The notes under the pieces were generated by a model, which did no database searches, had not been told where the DNA came from, and saw only the letters and a list, made by a program, of their open reading frames with translations. From contig CALVKQ010000001.1 in the NCBI GenBank assembly GCA_944332815.1, forward strand, positions 242,579-306,578: 64,000 nucleotides of DNA, read 5' to 3'. Positions 35,293-42,632 of the stretch are shown here, one piece after another; the stretch's first letter is position 1; each line of letters opens with the position of its first letter. This DNA is from an uncultured Clostridia bacterium (GTDB taxonomy: Bacteria > Bacillota > Clostridia > Christensenellales > CAG-917). The translations under genes were made by a program, and so were the position numbers.

Positions 35293-35661
35293 TCACAAAG
35301 AGTCGTCGTAGGCGCGCAGCACCTCGAAGAGCTCGTCGGAAATGACGTGTTCTATGCGGCAGGCGTTCTCCTCCGCGACCTCCTTGCTCGCTCCCATGGA
35401 GCGCAGCACGCGCGTTATGACCCTGTGTCGCTCGTAGACCATGGCAGCCCTTTCCAGACCGCTCTCCGTAAAAGTGATGTCGCCGCCCTTGCCTATGTTG
35501 ATATACCCCTTTTCCAGCAGCAGATTGACGCCGCGCGACACGCTGGACTTGGCGTAACCCAGCTCCTCCGCCACGTCGACGGAACGGACATTGCCCTTCC
35601 TCTTTTTTATCAACAAAATGGTTTCGAGATACATTTCTTCGGATTCGTGCGTTCTGTTCAT
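35293..35661 (-). CDS. DtxR/MntR-family metal-responsive repressor
   Basis: A 122-residue regulator with an N-terminal winged helix (EEMYLETILLI...VRSVDVAEELGYAKSSVSRGV) and the iron-dependent repressor dimerisation domain (ENACRIEHVISDELFE, which carries metal-binding Glu and His). ATG 35661 follows AAGGAGCT. It is downstream of and collinear with a ZIP metal transporter gene, suggesting it senses Mn(II), Fe(II) or Zn(II) and controls uptake. A 16-bp perfect palindrome 40 bp upstream of its start is a candidate autoregulatory operator. Confidence 0.88.
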   Translation of the reverse strand: MNRTHESEEMYLETILLIKKRKGNVRSVDVAEELGYAKSSVSRGVNLLLEKGYINIGKGGDITFTESGLERAAMVYERHRVITRVLRSMGASKEVAEENACRIEHVISDELFEVLRAYDDSL

Positions 35662-35701
35662 ACCGAGCTCCTTTTCGCCGCGTCCTTTTTTGAGAGGATA
35701 T

Positions 35702-35717
35702 GTTCGCATATGCGAAC
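35702..35717. promoter_or_regulatory. 16-bp perfect palindrome upstream of the DtxR/MntR gene
   Basis: GTTCGCATATGCGAAC is a perfect dyad 41 bp upstream of the regulator start. It differs from the SOS box arrangement (GAAC-N4-GTTC). It is a candidate operator for the DtxR-type regulator. Confidence 0.45.
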
Positions 35718-35733
35718 GTGTGTGTTCTTAAAA

Positions 35734-35757
35734 CGGGAACGGCGCGCACCGTTCCCG
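35734..35757 (-). terminator. Terminator of the ZIP transporter gene
   Basis: CGGGAACGG and CCGTTCCCG form a 9-bp stem; on the minus strand TTTTAAG follows. It lies 58 nt past the transporter stop. Confidence 0.75.
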
Positions 35758-35815
35758 TCCGACGGTCTTAACGAAACAATGATAACATCTTTTGCCCCGG
35801 ATTGCAAGCGTCCTT

Positions 35816-36604
35816 TCAGCCGAGGGCGATGTCCAGGATCATCATCAGCACAAAGCCGCTGACCACTCCCCAGGTGCCGAGGTGGGGATGTTCCGCGAGT
35901 TTTGCCTCCGGGATGAGGTCTTCCGCGACGACAAACAGCATCGCGCCGGCGGCAAATGCGAGCATCCACGGCTGTATCACCTGCACGTACGACGTGAGGA
36001 AGAAGCCTATCACCGCGAAGATGGGCTCCACTATGCCGCTGCCTGCGCCGTAAAGGAACGCTTTCATCCTGCTGCCCGTCGCGGAACGAAGGGGAAGCGC
36101 CACCGCCGCGCCTTCCGGGAAATTCTGCACCGCCATGCCTATCGCGAGCACCAACGCGGCGTAGTACGCCTCCGTTTCGCCCGTCGCGGCGGCGGCTCCG
36201 AACACCACGCCTGCGGCAAGCCCTTCGGGGATGTTGTGGATGGTGACGGCAAGAAACATCTTCGTGGACATGGCGGCGCTCGACGGCATGCCCTCCACCT
36301 CGTTGGTGGCGATGTGCATGTGCGGCACCACTTTGTCAAGCACGGTGAGGAACACTCCGCCCACCACGATACCCACCGCGGCAGGCAGCCATGCCAACTT
36401 TCCGTAACTCTCCGCTCCCTCGATGGAAGGGATGATGAGCGACCACACCGACGCCGCGATCATTATGCCTGCGGCAAACCCCAGGAACAACGTGTTGAAC
36501 TTCGGGGAGATATCCTTCTTGAACACAAAGACCACCGCCGCGCCTGCCGCCGTGCCGATGAACACCAGCACGAACCCGAGCGCGGTAATGCCCGCCTGAC
36601 TCAT
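35816..36604 (-). CDS. ZIP-family divalent metal transporter
   Basis: A 262-residue, eight-helix transporter of the ZIP (ZupT/gufA) type, expected to import Zn(II), Mn(II) or Fe(II). The helix-IV and helix-V metal-site motifs VTIHNIPEGLAAG and MAVQNFPEGAAVALPL are intact, and a His-rich DKVVPHMHIATNE loop precedes them. GGAGGT lies 7 nt before the ATG. Its neighbour is a DtxR/MntR-type repressor, which supports metal-regulated uptake. Confidence 0.92.
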   Translation of the reverse strand: MSQAGITALGFVLVFIGTAAGAAVVFVFKKDISPKFNTLFLGFAAGIMIAASVWSLIIPSIEGAESYGKLAWLPAAVGIVVGGVFLTVLDKVVPHMHIATNEVEGMPSSAAMSTKMFLAVTIHNIPEGLAAGVVFGAAAATGETEAYYAALVLAIGMAVQNFPEGAAVALPLRSATGSRMKAFLYGAGSGIVEPIFAVIGFFLTSYVQVIQPWMLAFAAGAMLFVVAEDLIPEAKLAEHPHLGTWGVVSGFVLMMILDIALG

Positions 36605-36720
36605 AACCGTACCTCCGCGCCCACGCGCGCGCTCTCCTTAATTTCGCACGCATGAGCGGAAAAATTTTTCTCTCTTTTACGCCCCTTTCACGGGGCAACA
36701 CTTTTTACGGAGCTTTTAAC

Positions 36721-36942
36721 TCACTCCGTATCCGAGTCGTCCTCGGCTCTTGCGGACAGCTTGACCACCTCGCCCGTCTGCTTTTTGACGTACGTGTTGT
36801 CCAGCTGCGCGCGCAGGTTGCCGACCACGCTGTCGATGTAAGCGCGGCGCAGTTGTGCCTGCTCCGCCTTCTCCTCTTCCGTCAGCCCCTGCGTCTTCGC
36901 CTTTTTCGCAAGCTCGTTTATCCTGTCTATATCTATTGCCAT
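36721..36942 (-). CDS. ynzC: YnzC/DUF896-family small protein
   Basis: A 73-residue, all-helical protein of the DUF896 (YnzC/SosA-neighbour) family: IDRINELAKKAKTQGLTEEE then E...RRAYIDSVVGNLRAQLDN. The biochemical role is unknown. The start at 36942 has AGGTGG just upstream. Only 10 bp separate the start codon from the terminal repeat of a MITE, so the promoter must be within or beyond that element. A TATTAT lies in the element end but no matching -35 is obvious. Confidence 0.88.
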   Translation of the reverse strand: MAIDIDRINELAKKAKTQGLTEEEKAEQAQLRRAYIDSVVGNLRAQLDNTYVKKQTGEVVKLSARAEDDSDTE

Positions 36943-36953
36943 ATTTCCACCTA

Positions 36954-37232
36954 TGCCAGACAGGAATAATACGAACCAGCCTCGGAGCAATTCTTTTCGG
37001 CGCTTTTGCACAGCCGAACCTTGTGGGTATGTATACTATTGCCTGCGTTCCGTCCGTACAACATCATCCGAAAATCTCTTGCTCTGAGGTGCGAGCAGTT
37101 CCGCGCCAACCGATTTTTGGCTGAGCAAGGAAGTCGCTGCAGCTAATACTTGACTGTATTAGCAAGGCGAATGACGCGGTTCAGGCGGAAATCGGCGGCG
37201 CTGAACCTGGTTCGTATTATTCCTGTCTGGCA
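36954..37232 (+). mobile_element. 279-bp MITE with 26-bp perfect terminal inverted repeats (copy 1)
   Basis: Ends begin TGCCAGACAGGAATAATACG and are perfect inverted repeats over 26 bp, flanked on both sides by TA. No ORF is carried. An inner inverted repeat (CCTCGGAGCAA / TTGCTCTGAGG) and a small hairpin (CTAATAC...GTATTAG) suggest RNA or DNA structure. TA flanks are typical of IS630/Tc1-mariner-type transposition; no matching transposase is in the window. Confidence 0.88.
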
Positions 37233-37240
37233 TAACAAGT

Positions 37241-37903
37241 TTACGTGCGCCAATCGATAGGCTCAACCCCGTTTTTTGTCAGAAACGCGTTCGCCTTGAC
37301 AAAATGTCCGCACCCGAAGAAACCGTTGTAAGCGGACAGCGGAGAGGGGTGCGCGCATTCCAACACCAGGTGCCGCGGCGAGGTGATGAGCTGCTTCTTT
37401 GCCCTCGCGTTGCCTCCCCACAGCAGGAACACAAGCGGCTGTTCCCGTTCGTTCAGGCGGCGTATCACCGCGTCCGTGACCTGCTCCCACCCTTTGCCGC
37501 GATGGGAATTGGGCTGCCCGGCTCTCACGGTCAGGACGGTGTTGAGCAGCAGCACTCCGCTCTTCGCCCACGGGATGAGGCAGGGCGAAGTGTCCGTGAT
37601 GCCCAGTTCGTCATGTATCTCCTTGAAGATGTTGACCAGCGACGGCGGCGCAGGCACGCCGGGTTTTACCGAAAAGCACAGCCCGTGCGCCTGCCCTTCC
37701 CCGTGATAAGGGTCCTGCCCGAGGATGACCGCTTTGACGTCCTCGTAAGCGGTGTAACGAAGCGCGTTGAATATGTCGTGCATGTCCGGATAGACGGTGT
37801 GCGCGCGATATTCCGTTTTCAGAAACTCGCGCAGCGCCGCATAATTTTCGGACGCGAAAACGTCTTTCAAAAGTTCGTCCCAGGAATTGCCTATGTTGAC
37901 CAT
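37241..37903 (-). CDS. ung: Uracil-DNA glycosylase
   Basis: Family 1 UDG that removes uracil from DNA to start base-excision repair; 220 residues from the proposed start. The catalytic motif GQDPYHG and the leucine-loop motif HPSPLSAYNGFFGC are both intact. There is no Shine-Dalgarno sequence. A promoter with TATAAT ending 6 nt before the ATG at 37903 predicts a leaderless message starting at that codon; the ATG at 37909 abuts the -10 box and would not be transcribed. The gene lies between two directly repeated MITEs. Confidence 0.95.
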   Translation of the reverse strand: MVNIGNSWDELLKDVFASENYAALREFLKTEYRAHTVYPDMHDIFNALRYTAYEDVKAVILGQDPYHGEGQAHGLCFSVKPGVPAPPSLVNIFKEIHDELGITDTSPCLIPWAKSGVLLLNTVLTVRAGQPNSHRGKGWEQVTDAVIRRLNEREQPLVFLLWGGNARAKKQLITSPRHLVLECAHPSPLSAYNGFFGCGHFVKANAFLTKNGVEPIDWRT

Positions 37904-37909
37904 ACGCAT

Positions 37910-37937
37910 ATTATATCACACCCGACGAATGTTGCAA
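37910..37937 (-). promoter_or_regulatory. Leaderless-type promoter of ung
   Basis: TTGCAA (37932-37937), 16 bp and TATAAT (37910-37915) on the minus strand; 6 nt separate the -10 box from ATG 37903. Confidence 0.75.
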
Positions 37938-37980
37938 CAATGCCGCGGCGGATTGTTGCATATCGCTAACTTTTCTCTTA

Positions 37981-38259
37981 TGCCAGACAGGAATAATACG
38001 AACCAGCCTCGGAGCAATTCTTTTCGGCGCTTTTGCACAGTCGGAACTTGCCAATATGTATACTATTGGCGGCGTTTCGCCAGCGCAACATCATCCGAAA
38101 ATCTCTTGCTCTGAGGTGCGAGCAGTTCCGCGCCAGCCGATTTTTGGCTGAGCAAGGAAGTCGGCGCAGCTAATACCAGCCCGTATTAGCAAGGCGACTG
38201 ACGCGGTTCAGGCGGAAATCGGCGGCGCGGAACCTGGTTCGTATTATTCCTGTCTGGCA
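37981..38259 (+). mobile_element. 279-bp MITE (copy 2)
   Basis: Same length, orientation, terminal repeats and TA flanks as copy 1 at 36954-37232, with scattered internal substitutions. It lies upstream of the ung promoter, so the two copies bracket ung as direct repeats about 750 bp apart. Confidence 0.88.
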
Positions 38260-38401
38260 TAAAGCGGCGCCGCCCCTCCCGAGCAGAGGCTCTGCCCCTG
38301 CACCCTGCGAGGGGCGTTATGCCCCTACCCCTTGCTTTTTATGATATCGCGCCTATGGTTGCGGCTTCGCTCGCTACGCTCGGTGTGCTTTTATTATTGA
38401 A

Positions 38402-38440
38402 AGTACGGGGGTGTGGGGAAATAATTCCCCCACAAAGAGG
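38402..38440. repeat. G-rich hairpin repeat, copy 1
   Basis: GTACGGGGGTGTGGGG...CCCCCACAAA; the reverse complement of a similar stretch at 45484-45522. The surrounding 38260-38548 holds no gene I can support. Confidence 0.6.
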
Positions 38441-38548
38441 AAGAGAAACTCCCCCCACGGCGCGAAGTATAAAAACGGACGGCGTGCGGCATACTACCCT
38501 CGACAGGCAAAAGTCTGAACACGGGGCGATCCCCCAAAAGGAGTGAAC

Positions 38549-38683
38549 ATGGAAAACACCAAATCCAGAGCAAACGGCAGACAGTCTTCCGCGGCAAGCG
38601 AAAGCGGCAAAGCGCAGTCGGGCAAGCAGGCGAAAGCCTCCAAGAACGCTTCCGACTCCAAGAATTGCAAAAACTGCAAGTAA
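38549..38683 (+). CDS. 44-residue Lys/Ser-rich protein with a C-terminal NCKNCK motif
   Basis: A small protein beginning MENTKSRANGRQ and ending SDSKNCKNCK, with a good AAAAGGAG 6 nt before the ATG and a strong terminator 13 nt after the stop. It is hydrophilic, basic and rich in Ser, Ala and Lys, with two cysteines as CxxC at the very end. I do not recognise a defined family; short proteins with similar Lys/Asn/Cys tails occur in Clostridia and may be spore or metal related, which is inference. Confidence 0.7.
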   Translation: MENTKSRANGRQSSAASESGKAQSGKQAKASKNASDSKNCKNCK

Positions 38684-38696
38684 AGTTTGCGGACAT

Positions 38697-38732
38697 CGGA
38701 ACGGCCGACAAATTGTCGGTCGTTCCGCTTTT
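38697..38732 (+). terminator. Terminator after the 44-residue protein
   Basis: CGGAACGGCCGACAA and TTGTCGGTCGTTCCG pair with one mismatch and are followed by CTTTTAT. Confidence 0.85.
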
Positions 38733-38830
38733 ATCGGGAATTTCCCCGCGATCCCGTTTTCCGTCATTCCCGCAGACGCGGAGCGCGCGGGACGTTATAT
38801 TTTTGTTTTTGATTTTGCTATGTAAATATC

Positions 38831-38859
38831 TTGCATTGTCTTAATAAATATTATATAAA
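38831..38859 (+). promoter_or_regulatory. Leaderless-type promoter of the acyltransferase gene
   Basis: TTGCAT (38831-38836), 17 bp and TATAAA (38854-38859) end 6 nt before the ATG at 38866. Confidence 0.7.
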
Positions 38860-38865
38860 TGTTTC

Positions 38866-39954
38866 ATGAGCGACAACACGGCTGTATCCGTCGAAGGGGA
38901 AGGGAAACTCGCGGTCAACCCCATGCTACCCTCGCCCGCAAAACCGCGGCGCAACGCGTCTTTCGAACTGTTGCGCATCCTTTGCATGTTCTTCATCATA
39001 GGACATCATTTCATCTGCCACGGCGGGTGGGACGGCGTGACGGACGAGGTGACCGCGGCGTTCATCAAGCTGTTCGGCGCGTTCTTTCTGCCCTCCGTCA
39101 ACCTTTTCGTGATGATCGGGGCGTACTTTATGTGCACTTCGACGTCGGAACGCGTGGGCGTGCGCAAGATAGCCAAGCTGTGGGGACAGGTCTTTTTTTA
39201 CAGTGTGCTGCTCTTCGTGGTGTTCGTGGCGACCGACACCATCCCCTACTCCGGCGAATATCTGTTGCAGACTCTCCTGCCCACATTGAAAGAAAAGTAT
39301 TGGTTTTTCAGCGCGTACATCGTCATGCTGGTGCTGTCGCCCTTCCTGAACGCCATGCTGCACAACCTCTCCCGCCGCAGCCACCTGGTCCTCTGCCTGC
39401 TCATCCTGGTCGCCGCCGAGATCACCTCCGACGCGAAAGTGCTCAACACCACGGGCATCTCCACTGGCTATAATGCGGTGTGGTTTTGCTGCCTCTACGT
39501 GATCGCGGCTTACCTGCGCCTGCGCGACGTCCGTCTCACCCGCACAAAGGCTATACTCGGCGGCATCGTCTACGTCGCAACGATCATCGTGGGACAGTTC
39601 GCCTATCTGCACTACTCTTCCGCCCTCGTCTGCCTCTCCGCAGTATACGTCTTCCTCGCCTTCAAGCACCTCAACATCAAGAACGAACGCCTCGCAAACA
39701 TCATCCGCTTCATATCCCCGCTGACCTTCGGCGTCTACCTCATCCACGACAGCCCCGAAATGCGCTCGTATATGTACGAAAACATCTTCCACTGCTCGCA
39801 GATGTACGACCTTCCCGCGGCATTCCTCATAATGATAGCGTTCGCCATCGCAACGTTCATAGCCTGCGCGGCGTGCGAATTCCTGCGCCGCGAACTTTTC
39901 GACTTCGCCGCCGCCCTCTTCAAACGCCTGAGATCCCGCAAGCGAACTGCTTAG
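38866..39954 (+). CDS. Acyltransferase-3 family membrane protein
   Basis: A 362-residue integral membrane O-acyltransferase (OafA/WecH type) with about 10 helices. The N-terminal RRNASFELLRILCMFFIIGHH motif carries the conserved Arg/His of the family. Such enzymes acetylate or succinylate surface polysaccharides or peptidoglycan; the substrate here is unknown. There is no Shine-Dalgarno signal, and a promoter 6 nt upstream of the ATG predicts a leaderless transcript. It stands alone, with a long repeat-filled gap downstream. Confidence 0.85.
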   Translation: MSDNTAVSVEGEGKLAVNPMLPSPAKPRRNASFELLRILCMFFIIGHHFICHGGWDGVTDEVTAAFIKLFGAFFLPSVNLFVMIGAYFMCTSTSERVGVRKIAKLWGQVFFYSVLLFVVFVATDTIPYSGEYLLQTLLPTLKEKYWFFSAYIVMLVLSPFLNAMLHNLSRRSHLVLCLLILVAAEITSDAKVLNTTGISTGYNAVWFCCLYVIAAYLRLRDVRLTRTKAILGGIVYVATIIVGQFAYLHYSSALVCLSAVYVFLAFKHLNIKNERLANIIRFISPLTFGVYLIHDSPEMRSYMYENIFHCSQMYDLPAAFLIMIAFAIATFIACAACEFLRRELFDFAAALFKRLRSRKRTA

Positions 39955-40536
39955 CCCGACGCAAGTTCATTGCAGCCAAGGGAATGCGCAAAATCGGCTG
40001 TGCGACGTGTTCGGGCGCGCTCGCTCGGAGGGTACGGCGAGTTCGGGCGCGCTCGCTCGAAGTTCGCGTCGTACTCGGAGACACTTGCTCAGAGGGTACG
40101 TTGTACTCAAAGAGTATAAAACAGGTGACGTCCTCTGACAGGGTAGTTAGAAACCCCCTCCTCCCCTACGGGACTCCTCCCCCACTCGGAATAGGGTTCC
40201 CTCCTCCCAAAATGCGGTACTAACTTTTTCATAAAGGCGCAAACCGCGTCTTTATGAAAACACCTCTTGAAAAAAGTTTGAGTCTCGCACTCACATAACT
40301 AAGCGGATGCTGGTACCGGCTGAGCGTCGCTCGTGGGGCGAGGAGGGCGACTCGACGCGCATGAGCGACATCTCTATTTAAGTGTTCATCTAGCTTGCGA
40401 GGTCGCAGATCCGCGCCGCGACTTTCAAGCGCGGGCGCAAAGCACCCGCGCTTGAAAGTTTGGCTTTGCGGCGCGTAGTTCCGTCTCCGAAAAAATGTGC
40501 GTCGTGCTCAAATACGCCCGCTCCAGCTGCTTGTCA
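39955..40536. repeat. Non-coding mosaic, part 1 (elements F and C)
   Basis: No gene is supported. 40100-40320 shares a C/T-rich segment, a 'CTCTTgAAAAAAGTTTG' stretch and 'CACTCACATAA' with 45500-45690 (element F). 40411-40485 is a hairpin with a perfect 15-bp stem (ACTTTCAAGCGCGGG, 40421-40435 and 40445-40459) that matches 45773-45850 (element C); both are followed by a variant of TTCCGTCTTCGAA. Confidence 0.65.
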
Positions 40537-40775
40537 CTAAACCGCGCCATTTGGATGCAGAACGCGAAAGCACCCCTGCTATCGGAGTCCCCACAAAGCG
40601 GCGCAACAGGCGAGCACGCTTTGTGGGGAAAAGGAGCAACCGCGCGCAAGCAAAAGGAAAGCCACTCTTTCGAGTGGCTTTCTTGCAGTTTAGCGCGGAT
40701 TGCGACGTAGGCGCGTACTTAGACGTACGTAACGAGCCGAAAAAGGGGTGCTGACAAAGTTCTGCGTCAAATGGG
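40537..40775. repeat. Degenerate palindromic element D' with nested hairpins
   Basis: Outer arms CCATTTGGATGCAGAAC...AGCACCCCT and the approximate reverse complement at 40745-40775. Inside are two hairpins: CCCCACAAAGCG/CGCTTTGTGGGG (about 40590-40626) and GAAAGCCACT/AGTGGCTTTC (about 40657-40682). No ORF is supported. Confidence 0.6.
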
Positions 40776-40790
40776 CACGTTGGCATGAAA

Positions 40791-40917
40791 CTAAAGCGCG
40801 ATATTTTCGCGTCAGACAAGGAAAAACCGCGTTCCACGGACGCGCGGTGTACTCCTTGTACATAAGCGGTCGGGGACGCGGCTTTGACGCAGTATCACGC
40901 AAAATAGCGCGCTTTAG
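40791..40917. repeat. 127-bp palindromic element D overlapping the rpsR stop codon
   Basis: Ends CTAAAGCGCGATATTTTCGCG and CGCAAAATAGCGCGCTTTAG form imperfect terminal inverted repeats. The same element, interrupted by a REP unit, is at 46410-46577. The TAA of rpsR (40914-40916) is part of the right end. Confidence 0.8.
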
Positions 40918-41162
40918 TCGGCTTTGTAAGGGAGCAGAGCCATAACCCTAGCACGCTTGATGGCGGTCGCCAACAGACGCTGGTGTTTGGCGCAGACGCC
41001 GCTCATCCTACGGGGAAGGATCTTGCCCTTTTCGGTGGTGAAACGGCGGAGCTTGGCTGCATCCTTGTAATCGATGTCTTCGGCGTGCTCGACGCAGAAG
41101 GTGCAAACTTTTTTCTTGGGGACCCTCTTGGGGGGACGAGGGGCTTTCACTTCTTCACTCAT
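40914..41162 (-). CDS. rpsR: Ribosomal protein S18
   Basis: An 82-residue small-subunit protein that binds 16S rRNA with S6. The family core KKKVCTFC..., then [21 protein letters not shown] and [22 protein letters not shown] are seen; the two cysteines near the start are in the zinc-type form. Last gene of rpsF-ssb-rpsR. AAGGAG lies before the ATG, and the stop codon falls in a palindromic repeat end. Confidence 0.97.
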   Translation of the reverse strand: MSEEVKAPRPPKRVPKKKVCTFCVEHAEDIDYKDAAKLRRFTTEKGKILPRRMSGVCAKHQRLLATAIKRARVMALLPYKAD

Positions 41163-41180
41163 TTTAGATTCTCCTTGATT

Positions 41181-41561
41181 TTAGAAAGGCAGATCGTCGT
41201 CTATGGGAGTGAGATCGTCGAACTCGGCGCCGTCCCTTGCCTCTTCGCTGCGCGTGGAGAGGAACTGCACTTCGTCGGCGGCGATCTCCGTCACATAGCG
41301 ACGGGATCCGTCCGGGGTGTCATAGGACCTGGTCTGCACGGAGCCGCTGACCGCCGCTTTGCTGCCTTTTTTGAGGTAACGCGCGCAATTATCGGCCTGT
41401 GCTCTCCACACGACGACGGGCAGGAAATCCGTTTCGCGTTTGCCGTCCTTGGCGTAGGACCTGGACACGGCGAGGGTGAAACGGCAGAACTTGACGCCGC
41501 TGGACGTGGTGGACAGCTCGGGATCTCTCGTGAGATTGCCAATCAAAAACACCTTATTCAT
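41181..41561 (-). CDS. ssb: Single-stranded DNA-binding protein
   Basis: 126 residues. OB-fold with MNKVFLIGNLTRDPEL and FLPVVVWRAQADNCARYLKKG; the C-terminal acidic tip DDDLPF that recruits partner proteins is complete. The middle linker is very short. It sits between rpsF and rpsR, the standard order in Firmicutes. AAGGAG precedes the ATG. Confidence 0.97.
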   Translation of the reverse strand: MNKVFLIGNLTRDPELSTTSSGVKFCRFTLAVSRSYAKDGKRETDFLPVVVWRAQADNCARYLKKGSKAAVSGSVQTRSYDTPDGSRRYVTEIAADEVQFLSTRSEEARDGAEFDDLTPIDDDLPF

Positions 41562-41583
41562 AACTGACTCCTTAACTCTTATG

Positions 41584-41862
41584 TTACTTCTTGACGATCA
41601 TTCTTCTTACGACATTATCGTCGATGCCCATTTGTCTGTCGATCTCTGCCTGCGCGGCGGCGTCGCACTCCACGTTCATGAGAACGTAGTAGCCTTCCGT
41701 CTGCTTCGCGATCTCGTAAGCGAACTTTTTCATGCCCCAGATGTTGGTGTCTTCCAAAGTTCCGAGTTTCGCGGCGAGCGCATTGTACTTCTCGACGACC
41801 TGAGTTTTGCGGTCATCTTCGATGTCGCAACGAATAATGTACAGTATTTCGTACTTATTCAT
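41584..41862 (-). CDS. rpsF: Ribosomal protein S6
   Basis: 92 residues; NKYEILYIIRCDIEDDRKTQ and the MGIDDNVVRRMIVKK end are typical, as is the WGMKKFAYEIAKQTEGYYVL core. It starts the rpsF-ssb-rpsR operon, with AAAGGAGG upstream. The roughly 70-nt leader holds two small hairpins (one CCCCGAAAGGGG); in other bacteria S6:S18 autoregulates by binding such a leader, but I cannot identify the motif with certainty. Confidence 0.97.
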   Translation of the reverse strand: MNKYEILYIIRCDIEDDRKTQVVEKYNALAAKLGTLEDTNIWGMKKFAYEIAKQTEGYYVLMNVECDAAAQAEIDRQMGIDDNVVRRMIVKK

Positions 41863-41936
41863 GGCTTACCTCCTTTTGGACTTGATGCCCCTTTCGGGGA
41901 AGGACTAAAACTCCGCCCGAGCGGAATTGCTTGATA

Positions 41937-41965
41937 ATGATAATATATAAACTAATTAAAGTCAA
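41937..41965 (-). promoter_or_regulatory. Promoter of rpsF-ssb-rpsR
   Basis: TTGACT (41960-41965), 17 bp and TATCAT (41937-41942) on the minus strand. Confidence 0.75.
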
Positions 41966-42020
41966 AGATTTTCGGGCAATTTTTTGACGCCGCGTCAAAT
42001 TTTAGAAAAAATCGTCAAGC

Positions 42021-42632
42021 TCAATCCTTTTTTGCGTCGGCGATGAGGCGCGCTATCTTCTTTTTGGCGTTGTAGATGGTGTTGTCCACTTTCTTTGCGG
42101 AAATGCCCAGCCGCTCGGAGATCTCCTTGTACGGAACGCAAGCGAGGTAGAGCCTGATAACGGTGAGGTCGCGCTCGCCGAGCACCTCGCCCAGCGCCTC
42201 GAAAAAAGCCTCTTCCGCCTCCTTCGCGATATATTGCTGCTCGGGGGAAAGCTCCGGCGACACGATGTCGGAGATGGCGACGCCGCCCTCCCGTGCGCTC
42301 TCGTCGTCTATGCGCAGGCTGTCGTTGAGCACGGCGTTCTTGCCTGCCGCGGCGCTGCGCACGGCGTCCAGCACCCGATTGCGCATACACGCGGAAGCGT
42401 AAGTGGCAAACTCCGCCCCCCTCATCGGGTCATAGCTGCGCACGGCTTCCAGGAGCGCGATGAGCGCGATCTGTTTGAGGTCGTCGCCGTCGCCGCCCAC
42501 CAGCCTGTACGAACGCGAAATGCCCTCCGCAAGCTGCGCGTACCGTTTTACGAGTTCCCCTTCCGCAAACGTATCGCCGCCCTGTGCCGCGGCTGCAAGT
42601 TCGCGGTCGGAAAGTCTGTCGTAACCCTTCAT
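42021..42632 (-). CDS. sigH: RNA polymerase sigma-H-type factor
   Basis: A 203-residue sigma-70-family factor with region 2 (QIALIALLEAVRSYDPMRGAEFATYASACMRNRVLDAVR) described here by its landmarks DLKQIALIALLEAV and FATYASACMRNRVLD, and region 4 with the helix-turn-helix YKEISERLGISAKKVDNTIYNAK. The ATG at 42632 overlaps the rlmB stop. The order mrnC-rlmB-sigH parallels the Bacillus subtilis cluster ending in sigH (without yacP), which is the main reason to call it sigma H, the sporulation/transition-state factor that serves spo0A. Confidence 0.82.
   Translation of the reverse strand: MKGYDRLSDRELAAAAQGGDTFAEGELVKRYAQLAEGISRSYRLVGGDGDDLKQIALIALLEAVRSYDPMRGAEFATYASACMRNRVLDAVRSAAAGKNAVLNDSLRIDDESAREGGVAISDIVSPELSPEQQYIAKEAEEAFFEALGEVLGERDLTVIRLYLACVPYKEISERLGISAKKVDNTIYNAKKKIARLIADAKKD

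Noticed and set aside
35702-35717. LexA/SOS box
   Set aside because: The half-sites are in the opposite arrangement (GTTC-N8-GAAC instead of GAAC-N4-GTTC).
41863-41935. Defined S6:S18 autoregulatory RNA
   Set aside because: Small hairpins are present, but the characteristic bulge motif could not be identified by eye.
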